Below are positions 30,385 to 38,758 of a DNA stretch of 64,000 nucleotides, one piece after another. A program made the translations under genes and the position numbers. The notes beneath the pieces are model-generated. The model was not told the origin of the DNA. It saw only the letters and a program-made list of their open reading frames with translations, and searched no databases. Location: assembly GCA_963734125.1 (NCBI GenBank), contig CAVTGB010000083.1:1-64000 (forward strand). Direction: 5' to 3'. How positions within the stretch are numbered: the stretch's first letter is position 1; each line of letters opens with the position of its first letter. This stretch comes from DATARH01 sp963734125 (GTDB taxonomy: Bacteria; Pseudomonadota; Alphaproteobacteria; ATCC43930; CGMCC-115725).

Positions 30385-31327
30385 ATGTCGATCCTGATCA
30401 TTGGCGGCACCGGGTTCATCGGCCGCCGCCTCGTTCCCCTGTTGGCGAAGCGCGGCGAAGAAATCGTGTGCATGGACATGAACCCGCAGACCGCCGATTA
30501 TACCGAGTTCGGCAAGCAGGTCCGCGTGATGCGCGGCGATGTCAGCCAGTTCGACGACGTGATGGCGGCGATGACCAGTTCGAAGCCGTCGCGGGTCATC
30601 AACCTGGCGTACTTCCTCGGCAGCGAGCACATGCCGCGGGTCGCCTTCAAGCTCAACATTCTCGGCATGGACAACTGCTTCGAGGCGGCGCGCCTCGCCG
30701 GGGTCAACCGGGTCGCCTATGCCAGTTCGCTCGCGGTATCGGGCGAGCAGAAATTCTATGGCGACCGGATGGTCGACCGAAGACGATTTCCGCCACGGCC
30801 ACGTGCAATACGCGATGCACAAGATCTTCAACGAGTGGCAGGCCCAGGATTACCGCGAGAAGCACGGCATGGAGATCACCGCGATCCGCCCGGCCAACGT
30901 CACCGGCCCGGACAAGATCGTCGGCTCGGTCGACCATGTCTACTGCATCACCACCCCGGCGCGCGGCAAGCCGGTCAGCTTCCCGTACAAGGATGCGATG
31001 CGCTGCCCGGTCCATGTCGACGAGATCGCCGAGATCTTCGCGCGCGTCATCATGACCGACAACCCGAAGCACATGGTCTACAACACCGGCGGCCAGGCGA
31101 TCAGCATGGGCGAGCTCGCCGACATCGTGCGCGAGTTCCTGCCCGACGCGCAGATCACCTTCGACAAGGAGACCGGCGGCAAGGAACTATCGGGCAACTA
31201 CCTGATCGACAATTCGCGGCTCGTGCAGGAGTTCGGCGTGCAGTACCGGCCCTATCGCGAGCGGGTCTTGCAGATCATCAACGACATCCGTCGCGAGGAA
31301 GGCCTGCCGCTGGTCACCGACCGCTAA
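30385..31327 (+). CDS. NAD(P)-dependent epimerase/dehydratase (frame-corrected)
   Basis: An extended short-chain dehydrogenase, 313 aa after correction. The Rossmann motif is ILIIGGTGFIGRRLVPLL; the catalytic YxxxK is YAMHK in the second half, which continues KIFNEWQAQDYREKHGMEI and ITAIRPANVTGPDK. At about 30774 an extra C (GGTCGACC where GGTGACC is expected) shifts the frame after YGDRMV; removing it gives the common VTEDDFRHGHVQYAMHK. As sequenced the first frame runs into Arg/Pro-rich nonsense. Substrate (nucleotide sugar or other) cannot be read from the sequence. ATG 30385 follows GGAGC. Confidence 0.8.
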
Positions 31328-31408
31328 CGATCGATCGCCTGGGCTGACCAAAGGGTTGCCCTGTCTACGATGATGGCGTCGCAACTCCGTTGGACGGCGC
31401 AAAAACGC

Positions 31409-31437
31409 CAAAGGCCGCCCGCGGGGGACGGCCTTTG
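31409..31437. terminator. Hairpin, possible bidirectional terminator
   Basis: CAAAGGCCG and CGGCCTTTG form a perfect 9-bp stem with an 11-nt loop, located between the convergent epimerase and DUF1192 genes. No long T-run follows. The rest of 31328-31533 holds no supported gene. Confidence 0.5.
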
Positions 31438-31533
31438 CGCCGGAAGGGGGCCCTGTCAGCGGCCTGCCCTGGAGTGGCCGTGATGAGGCTAGCGGCGGTA
31501 TACGTTAAGATTTCAGCTAACAGCCCGTGAATT

Positions 31534-31718
31534 CTAGCGTTTGAACAGCGCTTCTGCGCCGCTGCGCTGCTGTCTGCTTGGCGGCGATCTCGACCCGCGC
31601 GCGGGCGATCTCGCCATCGAGCCCGGCGATGTACTCCTCGAGCTCGGCGATGCCCATCAGGCGTCAAATCCTTGAGTTTCGGCGTCTGCCGCTGCGGCGC
31701 CAGATCCTCCTCGTCCAT
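31534..31718 (-). CDS. DUF1192 small protein (frame-corrected)
   Basis: A short protein of about 60 aa on the minus strand. It starts MDEEDLAPQRQTPKLKDL, then in a second frame gives MGIAELEEYIAGLDGEIARA, and in a third frame ends SGAEALFKR. Together these reproduce the DUF1192 pattern (an acidic start followed by ELEEYIAxLexEIaR, probably a coiled coil). Two single extra bases, near 31660 and 31573, explain the shifts. Function unknown. DUF1192 genes are typical of alphaproteobacteria. It is divergent from trcR, about 100 bp away. Confidence 0.7.
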
Positions 31719-31822
31719 GCTCGTCCCCTTCGTCCCGTCTCTTGCCTTCCCTCGGCCGGCTGCGCCCATTATATCCTGAGCCAAAGCCGCATGTTAGCGC
31801 GGGCTCATTCGGGAAAGTTGCC

Positions 31823-32403
31823 ATGCTCGCTCCGTTGATGCCGAAAGCGACCGCCGTATGGCTGGTCGAGAACACCTCGCTCACCTTCGAGCAGATCGCC
31901 GATTTCTGCGGGCTGCACCCGCTCGAGGTGCAGGCGATCGCCGATGGCGAGGTCGCCATCCAGATGCAGGGGCTCGATCCCGGTCGCCAACGGCCAGACC
32001 ACCGCCGACGAGATCGCGCGCTGCCAGGCCGACCCCGCCGCGCGCCTCAAACTTGTCGCCGCAGGCGATCCCGCAGCAATTCGTCCGCCATCGGGGCCCG
32101 CGCTACACCCCGATCTCCAAGCGCCAGGACAAGCCCGACGCGATCGCCTATCTGGTGCGCAACCATCCTGAACTGTCCGATGCGCAGATTTCCAAGCTGA
32201 TCGGCACGACCAAGCCGACGATTGCGGCGGTGCGCGAGCGCACCCATTGGAACAGCACCAACATCAAGCCGCGCCACCCGGTCGGGCTGGAATTGTGCAC
32301 GATGGAGGAGCTCGACGCCGCGATCGCCCGCGCGACGCGCGGCAAGGCCCGCCCGGCCGACGCCGAAGCCGGCACCGAGGAGAGCGAGCCGGTCGAGACG
32401 TAA
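31823..32403 (+). CDS. Cell-cycle transcriptional regulator TrcR/DUF1013 (frame-corrected)
   Basis: A 192-aa alphaproteobacterial protein of the DUF1013/TrcR family. The N-terminus reads MPKATAVWLVENTSLTFEQI and ADFCGLHPLEVQAIADGE, an HTH-like region; the C-terminal half contains KGPRYTP-like GPRYTPISKRQDKPDAIAYL and IGTTKPTIAAVRERTHWN. Two single extra bases split it into three frames: CCC at 31979-31981 (expected CC, giving LDPVANGQTTADEIARCQ) and a G at about 32055 (giving LKLSPQAIPQQFV). Because the family is widely conserved, sequence errors are likelier than decay. ATG 31823 gives the family-typical start. Confidence 0.75.
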
Positions 32404-32431
32404 GCGGGAGGCAGCCCCAAAATTTTCCGTA

Positions 32432-32503
32432 TTCCCGGCGAAAGCCGGGACCCATCCCTCAGCAGGCTCGGGCGCGGATAAATGGATCCCGGCTTTCGCC
32501 TGG
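32432..32503 (+). repeat. Intergenic palindromic repeat, best copy
   Basis: TTCCCGGCGAAAGCCGGGACC-CAT and its near reverse complement ATGGATCCCGGCTTTCGCC-TGG flank a 26-bp centre. Degenerate arms of the same type occur at 14691-14748 and at 57217-57239 (AATGGGTCCCAGCCTGCGC). It lies between trcR and the toxin-antitoxin genes. Confidence 0.65.
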
Positions 32504-32565
32504 CTCCCTCCCCATCGCCCCGCAGCCGCGGCAGACCAGCAGCGCTTGCGCTTGGGCGCCGTATT

Positions 32566-32588
32566 GACTAAGTTTATTTAGTTTAGTC
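32566..32588 (+). promoter_or_regulatory. Inverted-repeat operator before the toxin-antitoxin pair
   Basis: GACTAA (32566-32571) and TTAGTC (32583-32588) are inverted, with a further internal TTAGT half-site, just 13 bp before the antitoxin ATG and overlapping a TTGACT box at 32564-32569. This fits autorepression by the antitoxin, as known for Phd/VapB systems. Confidence 0.5.
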
Positions 32589-32600
32589 GAGTACAGATCG

Positions 32601-32846
32601 ATGCGGACCGTCAACATCCACGAAGCCAAGACGCACCTGTCACGGCTGGTCGACCGCGCCGCCAAGGGCGAGCCGTTCGTCATCGCCAAAGCCGGCAAGC
32701 CGCTGGTCAAGGTGGTGCCGCTCGATACGCCTGATGCCGGCGCAGTCAAGAGGCTCGGGTTTCTCGAAGGGCAGATCAAGGTCCCGGACGATTTTGACAC
32801 GATGTTCGCCGACGATATCGAAAAGATGTTCTACGGCGAAAAGTGA
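32601..32846 (+). CDS. Phd/YefM-type antitoxin
   Basis: An 81-aa antitoxin: the N-terminal DNA-binding fold reads VNIHEAKTHLSRLVDRAAKG and EPFVIAKAGKPLVKVVPLD, and the acidic C-terminus (PDDFDTMFADDIEKMF) would block the toxin. The start ATG 32601 lies just after an inverted-repeat operator. The stop overlaps the GTG of the PIN toxin by four bases, the normal coupling in these modules. Confidence 0.88.
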   Translation: MRTVNIHEAKTHLSRLVDRAAKGEPFVIAKAGKPLVKVVPLDTPDAGAVKRLGFLEGQIKVPDDFDTMFADDIEKMFYGEK

Positions 32847-33229
32847 GACTGCTGCTTGATACCCACCTGCTGCTGTGGGCCGCCGGCCCGCTGGAGCGGC
32901 TCTCCGCAGCGGCGCGGCGTCTCTTCGATGACCCGGGTAACGAGTTGTCGTTCAGTGTCGTCAGCCTGTGGGAAGTCGCAATCAAGCAGCGCCTCGGACG
33001 CGCCGATTTTCAGGCCGATGCGCGCGTGTTGCGGCGCGGTCTGCGCGACAACGGCTATGTGGAGCTGTCGATCAGCGGTGAGCATGCTGTCGCCGTTGCC
33101 GGCCTGCCGCCGCTGCACAAGGATCCGTTCGACCGGATGCTGGTGGCGCAGAGCGTCGTCGAGGGCATCACGCTCTTAACCGCCGACCCGCTGGTCGCGC
33201 AATACCCCGGCCCGGTGCAGCTTGTGTGA
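32843..33229 (+). CDS. PIN-domain toxin (VapC type)
   Basis: A 128-aa PIN ribonuclease. Acidic catalytic residues are visible in LLLDTHLLLWAAG (Asp near residue 5), SVVSLWEVAIKQRLGR (Glu) and HKDPFDRMLVAQSVVEG (Asp pair), with TLLTADPLVAQYP at the end. Relatives cut tRNA or rRNA when released from the antitoxin. GTG 32843 is coupled to the antitoxin stop. The pair is complete and probably functional. Confidence 0.88.
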   Translation: MRLLLDTHLLLWAAGPLERLSAAARRLFDDPGNELSFSVVSLWEVAIKQRLGRADFQADARVLRRGLRDNGYVELSISGEHAVAVAGLPPLHKDPFDRMLVAQSVVEGITLLTADPLVAQYPGPVQLV

Positions 33230-33278
33230 CCGCGATGCGGCAGCCGACGCCCGGTTCATTCCGCCTCGCCATAGCTGG

Positions 33279-35144
33279 TCATTGCTCTTCTCCAGTCTCT
33301 CCGGCTGCCAGCCGCAGGCCCTCGATCCGCAACGCATAGTCTTGCGGCCGCAACCAGGGCGGTCTTTGCTGATAACGCAGGTCTCGAAGCTGCGACCCGG
33401 CACGCTCCAGAACCTCGCGGGCTTCGTTCAGACGCCCCAGAAGGGCCAAGGACCCGGCGAGCATTTCATAGCCGGGGCCCCATTCCGGACGCAGGCGAAC
33501 AAGCTCATTGAGCGTCTCCAGCGCCGCATCGAATCTGCGCGAGTAAAACTGTATAGTTCCGCTCCACACCGTCCAAAGCCAGGTTAGCGGGTCATGCGGG
33601 CTGGCGCGCATCGCTTGCCACAGCCGATCGAGCGCTTCATCGTGATACCCGCCATAGCCAAGCACGCATCCGAGCATGCTAATCACAAATGCGCTGTTCG
33701 GGTTGAGCGCGAGCGCGGTGCGCGCTTCTGAAATCGCCGCTTCCCATTCGCTGCCCCACATCCTCATGTGCGCCAGGACGGCGTGCGCCATCGCATCCTT
33801 GTCGTCGAGCGAGACGGCAATGCGCGCCTCGTCGCGCGGAGTGCCTTGAACCTCCGAGAAGGGGCGCTCGGAGAAGTGCCAGATGTCCCATTGGAGTGCC
33901 AGCGCATACCCATAATGGCCGGGGGCAAAGTTCGGATCGAGCCCGATCGCCTGGCGGAAAAAGCCGAGAGCGATTTGGTTCTCCTCCGGTGCGTATTTGT
34001 TGAAGTGCCAAAGGCCGCGCTGGTACGCCTCCCAAGCGTCGAGGCTTCCCGGCGGCTTGCGCAGCACGCGCTGCTGCTCGGCCTCGGCCAACGCGGGTTC
34101 GATGACGCCGGCGACGCTCGCGGTAATCTCGTCCTGGACGGCAAAGATGTCGCTGAGGTCGCGGTCGTAGCGGTCGGCCCAGACATGAGTGCCGGCTATC
34201 GCATCGATCAACTGGGCGGTAATTCGCACCCGGTTGCCGCCCCTGCGCACCGAGCCTTCCAGCACATAGCGCACCCCAAGTTCGCGGCCGACGTGCTTCA
34301 CATCGACCGCCTGCCCCTTGTAGGTGAAGCTCGAATTGCGCGCGATGACAAAGAGCCAGCGGATGCGGGACAGCGCGGTGATGATTTCCTCGACCATGCC
34401 GTCGGCGAAATATTCCTGCTCGGGGTCACCGGACATGTTCTGGAACGGCAGCACCGCAATCGACGGCTTGTCGGGCAACGCCAGCGCCGGGCCACCCTCG
34501 CCCGCCTCTGGGCTGCGCCCTCCGGCACCCTCTCCCGCATTGCTGGAGAGGGGGGACCCCGGCGCGGCGTTAGCCGCAAGCCCGCGGGCTTGACCCGCGG
34601 GGACGGGGTGGGTGAGGGTCGGTCCAACCCGGTAGACGCGCACCCGGCGGGCGATGTTTTTGAGGGTCTGCTCGCCCAGATCCTCGAAGGCGCACTGGAG
34701 CCGGCCCTCGACCTGGCTCTGGACAATCGCGGAGACGCAGATCGCGCCGGGCTGCGCCAACGCTTCGAGCCGCGCGGCGATGTTGACGCCGTCGCCGTGG
34801 ATGTCGCCGTCCTCGACGATGACGTCGCCGGAATTGATGCCGATGCGGAATTCGATGCGTTGGTCCTGCGGGGTAGCCTTATTGCGCGACGTCATACCCT
34901 GCTGCGCGGCGAGCGCGCAGGCGACCGCTTCGACGACGCTGGGAAACTCGATCAAAAGCCCGTCGCCGGTGGTCTTGACGATCCGGCCCTTGTGCTCCCT
35001 GACCTGCGGATCGATTACTTCGCGACGCAGCGCGTTGAGGCGCGCCAGAGTGCCGACCTCGTCCAGCCCCATCAGCCGGCTGTATCCCGCGACATCGGCC
35101 GCGAGAATGGCCGCGAGCCGGCGTTCGACCCGCTGCGCGCTCAA
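33279..35144 (-). CDS. Class III adenylate cyclase with FlgO/TolB-like and TPR domains
   Basis: A 621-aa protein. Residues 1-170 are a class III nucleotide cyclase domain (LAADVAGYSRLMGLDE with a metal-binding Asp, KTTGDGLLIEF, GDGVNIAARLEAL). About residues 225-350 form the periplasmic-type module common in these cyclases (IAVLPFQNMSGDPEQEYFAD, VRYVLEGSVRRGGNRVRITA), and the rest is TPR repeats. Between the first two (about residues 172-222) lies a low-complexity segment, THPVPAGQARGLAANAAPGS and onwards, encoded by palindromic repeat sequence. No membrane helix was noticed. Role: cAMP production in response to an unknown signal. Transcribed convergently to the toxin. Confidence 0.85.
   Translation of the reverse strand: MSAQRVERRLAAILAADVAGYSRLMGLDEVGTLARLNALRREVIDPQVREHKGRIVKTTGDGLLIEFPSVVEAVACALAAQQGMTSRNKATPQDQRIEFRIGINSGDVIVEDGDIHGDGVNIAARLEALAQPGAICVSAIVQSQVEGRLQCAFEDLGEQTLKNIARRVRVYRVGPTLTHPVPAGQARGLAANAAPGSPLSSNAGEGAGGRSPEAGEGGPALALPDKPSIAVLPFQNMSGDPEQEYFADGMVEEIITALSRIRWLFVIARNSSFTYKGQAVDVKHVGRELGVRYVLEGSVRRGGNRVRITAQLIDAIAGTHVWADRYDRDLSDIFAVQDEITASVAGVIEPALAEAEQQRVLRKPPGSLDAWEAYQRGLWHFNKYAPEENQIALGFFRQAIGLDPNFAPGHYGYALALQWDIWHFSERPFSEVQGTPRDEARIAVSLDDKDAMAHAVLAHMRMWGSEWEAAISEARTALALNPNSAFVISMLGCVLGYGGYHDEALDRLWQAMRASPHDPLTWLWTVWSGTIQFYSRRFDAALETLNELVRLRPEWGPGYEMLAGSLALLGRLNEAREVLERAGSQLRDLRYQQRPPWLRPQDYALRIEGLRLAAGETGEEQ
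34526..34620 (+). repeat. Composite palindromic repeat inside the adenylate cyclase gene
   Basis: Contains CCTCTCC-N9-GGAGAGG, the perfect palindrome AAGCCCGCGGGCTT and the core CGGGCTTGACCCG (34585-34597) that is identical to the truB-embedded repeat. The whole stretch is in frame with the cyclase on the minus strand and encodes a Pro/Gly/Ala-rich linker. Confidence 0.65.
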
Positions 35145-35278
35145 AATGCCCCTCCCTGGCCGCGACCCCTTAGGCGTACTCTGCGCCTAGGGTGGAGTGC
35201 GATCAACGGCCGAAGCGTCTCGACACCCCCGGCGGGTCGGAGGAAGATGACGGAAACGCCCGTCCACCGGAGGGAGCC

Positions 35279-36328
35279 ATGAGCGCCGGCCAGCAACAGA
35301 GACCGATCGTTCATTATGTCGGCAGCATTCCCTTGCCCGATGCCGAAACGGTGTTCCGCACGCTGTCGGCGGCGACCGGGCCGCACCTGAAGCGCCTGCC
35401 CGATGGCGAAACCGGCATCCGCAAAACCTGGATCCGCTTTCTCCAGGGCGTCCTGGCCGACAACCCGGCGATCGAGGTCGCCGATGTGGCGCCGTTCAAG
35501 TTCACCCAATGGGACGGCAAGCTCTTGCGCGAAATCCCGCGACTGCGCCTCAAGCCCGGGATCGTGCCCGATCCGGCGACCTTCAAGACCGGCTATGCCG
35601 GGATGGCGATCCAGTCGTGGCAGATTTTCGACCGTTTGCAGCACGCCGGAGCGATCCCGCCCGGCGTCAAGTTCCAGATCTCGCTGCCGACGCCGATCGC
35701 GCCCGTCTACAACAACATGGTGCCCGCCGACCGCCCGGGCCTGTTGCCGGCCTTGACCCGGCATTTCAGGGGCGAGGTTGCCGCGATCGCCGCGGCGCTG
35801 CCCCACGATCGCATCGCCGTCCAATGGGACGTATGCCAGGAGGTCTTGGCCTGGGAGGGCTATTACGAGCCGGGGCCGATTGATTTCCCGACCGAGACGA
35901 TCGCCGTCCTGACCGAGATTGGTGACGCTGTGCCCACGGGAATCGAGCTCGGCTATCACCTCTGTTACGGCAGCCCGGCCGACGAGCACTGCGTGCAGCC
36001 GAAGGATGCCGGGATCATGGTCGAGATCGTCAACCGGATCGCGGCCGGGGTGCGCCGTCCGATCCAGTTCTTCCACCTGCCGGTGCCCAAACCGCGCACC
36101 GACGATGCCTATTTCGCGCCGCTCGCGGGGCTGAAGCTGGGGCCCGACACCGAGCTCTATCTCGGCCTCGTCCACCATGACGACGCAGCCGGAAATGCCC
36201 TTCGGCTGACCGTCGCGCGGCGCCATGCCCAAGTCGACGGCATCGCCACCGAATGCGGCATGGCGCGCGGCGATCCGGCCCGCCTGCCGGCGTTGCTCGC
36301 CGCCCACGCGAAGGCCGCCGAACTGTGA
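35279..36328 (+). CDS. MetE/UROD-like TIM-barrel protein
   Basis: A 349-aa protein resembling the C-terminal catalytic barrel of cobalamin-independent methionine synthase. It starts IVHYVGSIPLPDAETVFRTL and has FQISLPTPIAPVYN, IAVQWDVCQEVLAWEGYYEP, ELGYHLCYGSPADEH, FFHLPVPKPRTDD and YLGLVHHDDAAGN. His and Cys residues in the HLCYG and later segments could hold zinc, but the normal MetE signature is not obvious. The substrate is unknown; MetE-like paralogues act on various methyl donors. ATG 35279 follows AGGGAG. Its stop lies in a tandem repeat shared with the next gene's start, so the two are translationally coupled. Confidence 0.7.
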   Translation: MSAGQQQRPIVHYVGSIPLPDAETVFRTLSAATGPHLKRLPDGETGIRKTWIRFLQGVLADNPAIEVADVAPFKFTQWDGKLLREIPRLRLKPGIVPDPATFKTGYAGMAIQSWQIFDRLQHAGAIPPGVKFQISLPTPIAPVYNNMVPADRPGLLPALTRHFRGEVAAIAAALPHDRIAVQWDVCQEVLAWEGYYEPGPIDFPTETIAVLTEIGDAVPTGIELGYHLCYGSPADEHCVQPKDAGIMVEIVNRIAAGVRRPIQFFHLPVPKPRTDDAYFAPLAGLKLGPDTELYLGLVHHDDAAGNALRLTVARRHAQVDGIATECGMARGDPARLPALLAAHAKAAEL

Positions 36329-36358
36329 TGGCCGAACTGTGATGGCCGAACTGTGATG
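36317..36358 (+). repeat. Three tandem 14-bp copies spanning a stop/start junction
   Basis: GCCGAACTGTGATG occurs three times head to tail (36317-36330, 36331-36344, 36345-36358). Each copy carries TGATG, i.e. a stop overlapping a start. The first copy ends the MetE-like gene and the third starts the acyl-CoA ligase. Replication slippage has apparently duplicated the coupling signal. Confidence 0.85.
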
Positions 36359-37984
36359 AGCGACCGCTCCCCCAACCGCTACGACACCGGCCTCGGCAAG
36401 AACCCGGCCAATTTCGTCGCGTTGTCGCCGATCGGGTTTCTCTTGCGCTCGGCTGCGGTCTATCCCGAGCGTACCGCGGTCATCCATGGGACCCGCCGCT
36501 ATAGCTGGCGCCAGAGCCTTGAGCGCTGCCGCCGTCTGGCGAGCGCGCTGGCAGCGCACGGGGTGAAGCGCGGCGACACTGTGGCGCTGATGGCGCCCAA
36601 TGTACCCGAAGCCTTCGAGGCGCATTTCGGCGTGCCGATGGCCGGCGCCGTCTTGAACGCGCTCAACATCCGGCTCGATGCCGAGACGATCGCCTTCATT
36701 TTGAAGCACGGCGAGGCGAAGGTGTTGATCACCGACACCGAATTCTCGCCCACAATCGGCGCGGCGCTGGCGCTCCTCGGCAAGAAGCCGCTGGTGATCG
36801 ACATCGCCGATCCGCAGGGGCCCGGCGGCGAGCGCCTCGGCGCCCTCGATTATGAAGCCTTCCTCGCCACGGGCGACCCGGGTTTTGCCGAACTGACGCC
36901 AGCGGACGAGTGGGACGCGATTTCGCTCAACTATACCTCCGGCACCACCGGCAACCCGAAGGGCGTCGTCTACCATCATCGCGGCGCCTATCTGAACGCG
37001 CTCGGCAACATCCTGGTGTGGAGCATGCCGCAGCACCCGGTCTATCTGTGGACGCTGCCGATGTTCCACTGCAACGGCTGGTGCTTTCCGTGGACGGTGA
37101 CGGCGCTCGCCGGGACGCACGTGTGCCTGCGCCGGGTCGAGGCGGGGGCGATCTACGAGGCGATCGAGCGCCATGGCGTGACCCACCTGTGCGGTGCGCC
37201 CATTGTCATGAACCTGCTGCTCAACGCCCGCAACCGGCCCCTCCTCCGCCCGGTCGCGATGATGACCGCGGGCGCGGCGCCGCCGGCCGCGGTGATCGGC
37301 GGCATGGAGGGGCTCGGCTTTCAGATCGCCCATGTCTATGGCCTGACCGAAGTCTACGGCCCGGCGGTCATTTGCGCCTGGCACGACGAATGGGACGGGT
37401 TGTCCGCCGACGAGCGGGCGCGTCTCAGGGCGCGCCAGGGCGTCCAGTACCCGGTGCTCGAGGGGCTGATGGTCGCCGACCCCGACAGCCTCGCCCCGGT
37501 GCCCGCCGACGGTGCGACGATGGGCGAAGTATTCATGCGCGGCAACATCGTCATGAAGGGCTATCTGAAGAACCCGGCGGCGACCGGGGAGGCCTTTGCC
37601 GGTGGCTGGTTCCACACCGGCGACCTCGCCGTCACCCACGCCGACGGCTATATCGAAGTGAAGGACCGCTCGAAGGACATCATCATCTCAGGGGGTGAGA
37701 ACATCTCGACGATCGAGGTCGAAGACGTGCTCTACCGCCACCCGGCGGTGATGGAAGCAGCAATCGTCGCGCGTCCCGACCCGAATTGGGGCGAGACCCC
37801 ATACGCCTTCGTGACCCTGAAAGACGGCGCCGACGCCGACGCCGCCGAGATCATCGCCTTCTGCCGCCGGCACCTCGCCCATTTCAAGGCGCCGCGCCAG
37901 GTTGTCTTTGGCCCCTTGCCAAAGACCTCGACCGGGAAGATCCGGAAATTCGTGCTGCGCGAGCGGGCGAAGGAGGGGGAATGA
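36356..37984 (+). CDS. Fatty-acid/acyl-CoA synthetase (AMP-forming)
   Basis: A 542-aa ANL-superfamily ligase that activates a carboxylate as acyl-AMP and transfers it to CoA. Motifs: YTSGTTGNPKGVVYHHRG (P-loop-like), VYGLTEVYGP, GWFHTGDLAVTH, KDRSKDIIISGGENIS and the C-terminal lysine in PKTSTGKIRKFVLRE. The chain is of the medium/long-chain fatty-acid type (FadD3/AlkK-like), but chain length cannot be fixed. ATG 36356 lies at the end of the third 14-bp repeat. It is followed 10 bp later by a CBS-domain gene, so the three genes probably form an operon. Confidence 0.9.
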   Translation: MSDRSPNRYDTGLGKNPANFVALSPIGFLLRSAAVYPERTAVIHGTRRYSWRQSLERCRRLASALAAHGVKRGDTVALMAPNVPEAFEAHFGVPMAGAVLNALNIRLDAETIAFILKHGEAKVLITDTEFSPTIGAALALLGKKPLVIDIADPQGPGGERLGALDYEAFLATGDPGFAELTPADEWDAISLNYTSGTTGNPKGVVYHHRGAYLNALGNILVWSMPQHPVYLWTLPMFHCNGWCFPWTVTALAGTHVCLRRVEAGAIYEAIERHGVTHLCGAPIVMNLLLNARNRPLLRPVAMMTAGAAPPAAVIGGMEGLGFQIAHVYGLTEVYGPAVICAWHDEWDGLSADERARLRARQGVQYPVLEGLMVADPDSLAPVPADGATMGEVFMRGNIVMKGYLKNPAATGEAFAGGWFHTGDLAVTHADGYIEVKDRSKDIIISGGENISTIEVEDVLYRHPAVMEAAIVARPDPNWGETPYAFVTLKDGADADAAEIIAFCRRHLAHFKAPRQVVFGPLPKTSTGKIRKFVLRERAKEGE

Positions 37985-37994
37985 GGAGGGAGCG

Positions 37995-38369
37995 ATGACC
38001 GTAGACGCCGAGGCTCAGATTGTCCGCCAGCCGAACCCGCTGATGCTGCCGCCGCGCACCAGCGTGATGGAGGCGGCGCAGCAGATGCACGCTCGCCATG
38101 TCCGCGCGGTATTGGTAACCGAAGGCAATGCCAATCTGGTCGGCATCTTTACCGAACGCGATGCCATCAGCCGCGTCCTGGCTGCCGGAAGGGACCCGGT
38201 TGCGACGACCCTCGCCGAAGTCATGACCAACAACCCCGAGACGATCCCCCCGCAGCACCCGGCAATCGAGGTGTTGCGCTTGATGCGGGAACTGCGCGTT
38301 CGCCACCTGCCCGTAATCGATGACGGCAAGACTGTCGGGGTCGTCGTCCGCAACGATTTCCCCGAATAA
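37995..38369 (+). CDS. CBS domain pair protein
   Basis: A 124-aa protein made of two CBS motifs: VMEAAQQMHARHVRAVLVTE with LVGIFTERDAISRVL, and AIEVLRLMRELRVRHLPVID with VGVVVRNDF. CBS pairs bind adenosine nucleotides or SAM and usually regulate a partner. AGGAGGGAGCG precedes ATG 37995, 10 bp after the ligase stop, so it may sense energy charge for that operon. A hairpin terminator follows. Confidence 0.88.
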   Translation: MTVDAEAQIVRQPNPLMLPPRTSVMEAAQQMHARHVRAVLVTEGNANLVGIFTERDAISRVLAAGRDPVATTLAEVMTNNPETIPPQHPAIEVLRLMRELRVRHLPVIDDGKTVGVVVRNDFPE

Positions 38370-38383
38370 GATCGGTCAATAAA

Positions 38384-38414
38384 AAAGCCGGGGAGGGGGT
38401 GCCTCTCCGGCTTT
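38384..38414. terminator. Bidirectional intrinsic terminator
   Basis: AAAGCCGGGGAGG and CCTCTCCGGCTTT pair over 13 bp with one G-T mismatch and a 5-nt loop. A run of A on the left (38381-38386) provides a T-tract for minus-strand transcription. It separates the convergent CBS and DUF465 genes. Confidence 0.75.
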
Positions 38415-38440
38415 AGGGCGCGGCCCCAAGTTTGGCGCGC

Positions 38441-38608
38441 TTAGGGCTTCTCCAGTTGAGCGAGCTCGTCCTTGATGCGGAGCTTCTGGCGCTTCAGATC
38501 GTAGATCGCCTCCTGGTTCGGCAGCGGGCGATGAGTTTCTTCATCGATGGCGCGGTCGAGCAAAGCATGCTTCTCTCGGAGCGCCTCGATGCGATCCTGC
38601 ACCGACAT
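38441..38608 (-). CDS. DUF465 (YdcH-like) small protein
   Basis: A 55-aa helical protein: MSVQDRIEALREKHALLDRA, IDEETHRPLPNQEAIYDLKR and LRIKDELAQLEKP. This is the DUF465/YdcH pattern of a short helical hairpin; function unknown. AGGAGGATC precedes the ATG at 38608. It is divergent from ubiX. A second DUF465-like gene lies at 39959-40255. Confidence 0.88.
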   Translation of the reverse strand: MSVQDRIEALREKHALLDRAIDEETHRPLPNQEAIYDLKRQKLRIKDELAQLEKP

Positions 38609-38758
38609 GTCTGATCCTCCTCGTAGACGCTGGCAGCTGGCGATGGTAACCCCGGAGCGGCCCGCCGGCCAGAGGGTGCATCCGGTTCGTTGCGAGCGGA
38701 AAGCGATGCCGGTCGAGCGGGGCGGAGATCGGAGCGGCAAAGCCAAAGAGGGGCCGCC

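Noticed and set aside
33768..35282. 504-codon plus-strand frame opposite the adenylate cyclase
   Set aside because: The cyclase frame has clear catalytic motifs; the plus-strand product is Arg/Gly/Asp-rich shadow.
36317..36358. CRISPR-like array
   Set aside because: Copies are adjacent with no spacers; simple tandem duplication. The same applies to 47208-47246.
35141..37639. 832-codon minus-strand frame opposite the MetE-like and acyl-CoA ligase genes
   Set aside because: Opposite two genes with clear motifs; typical antisense shadow.
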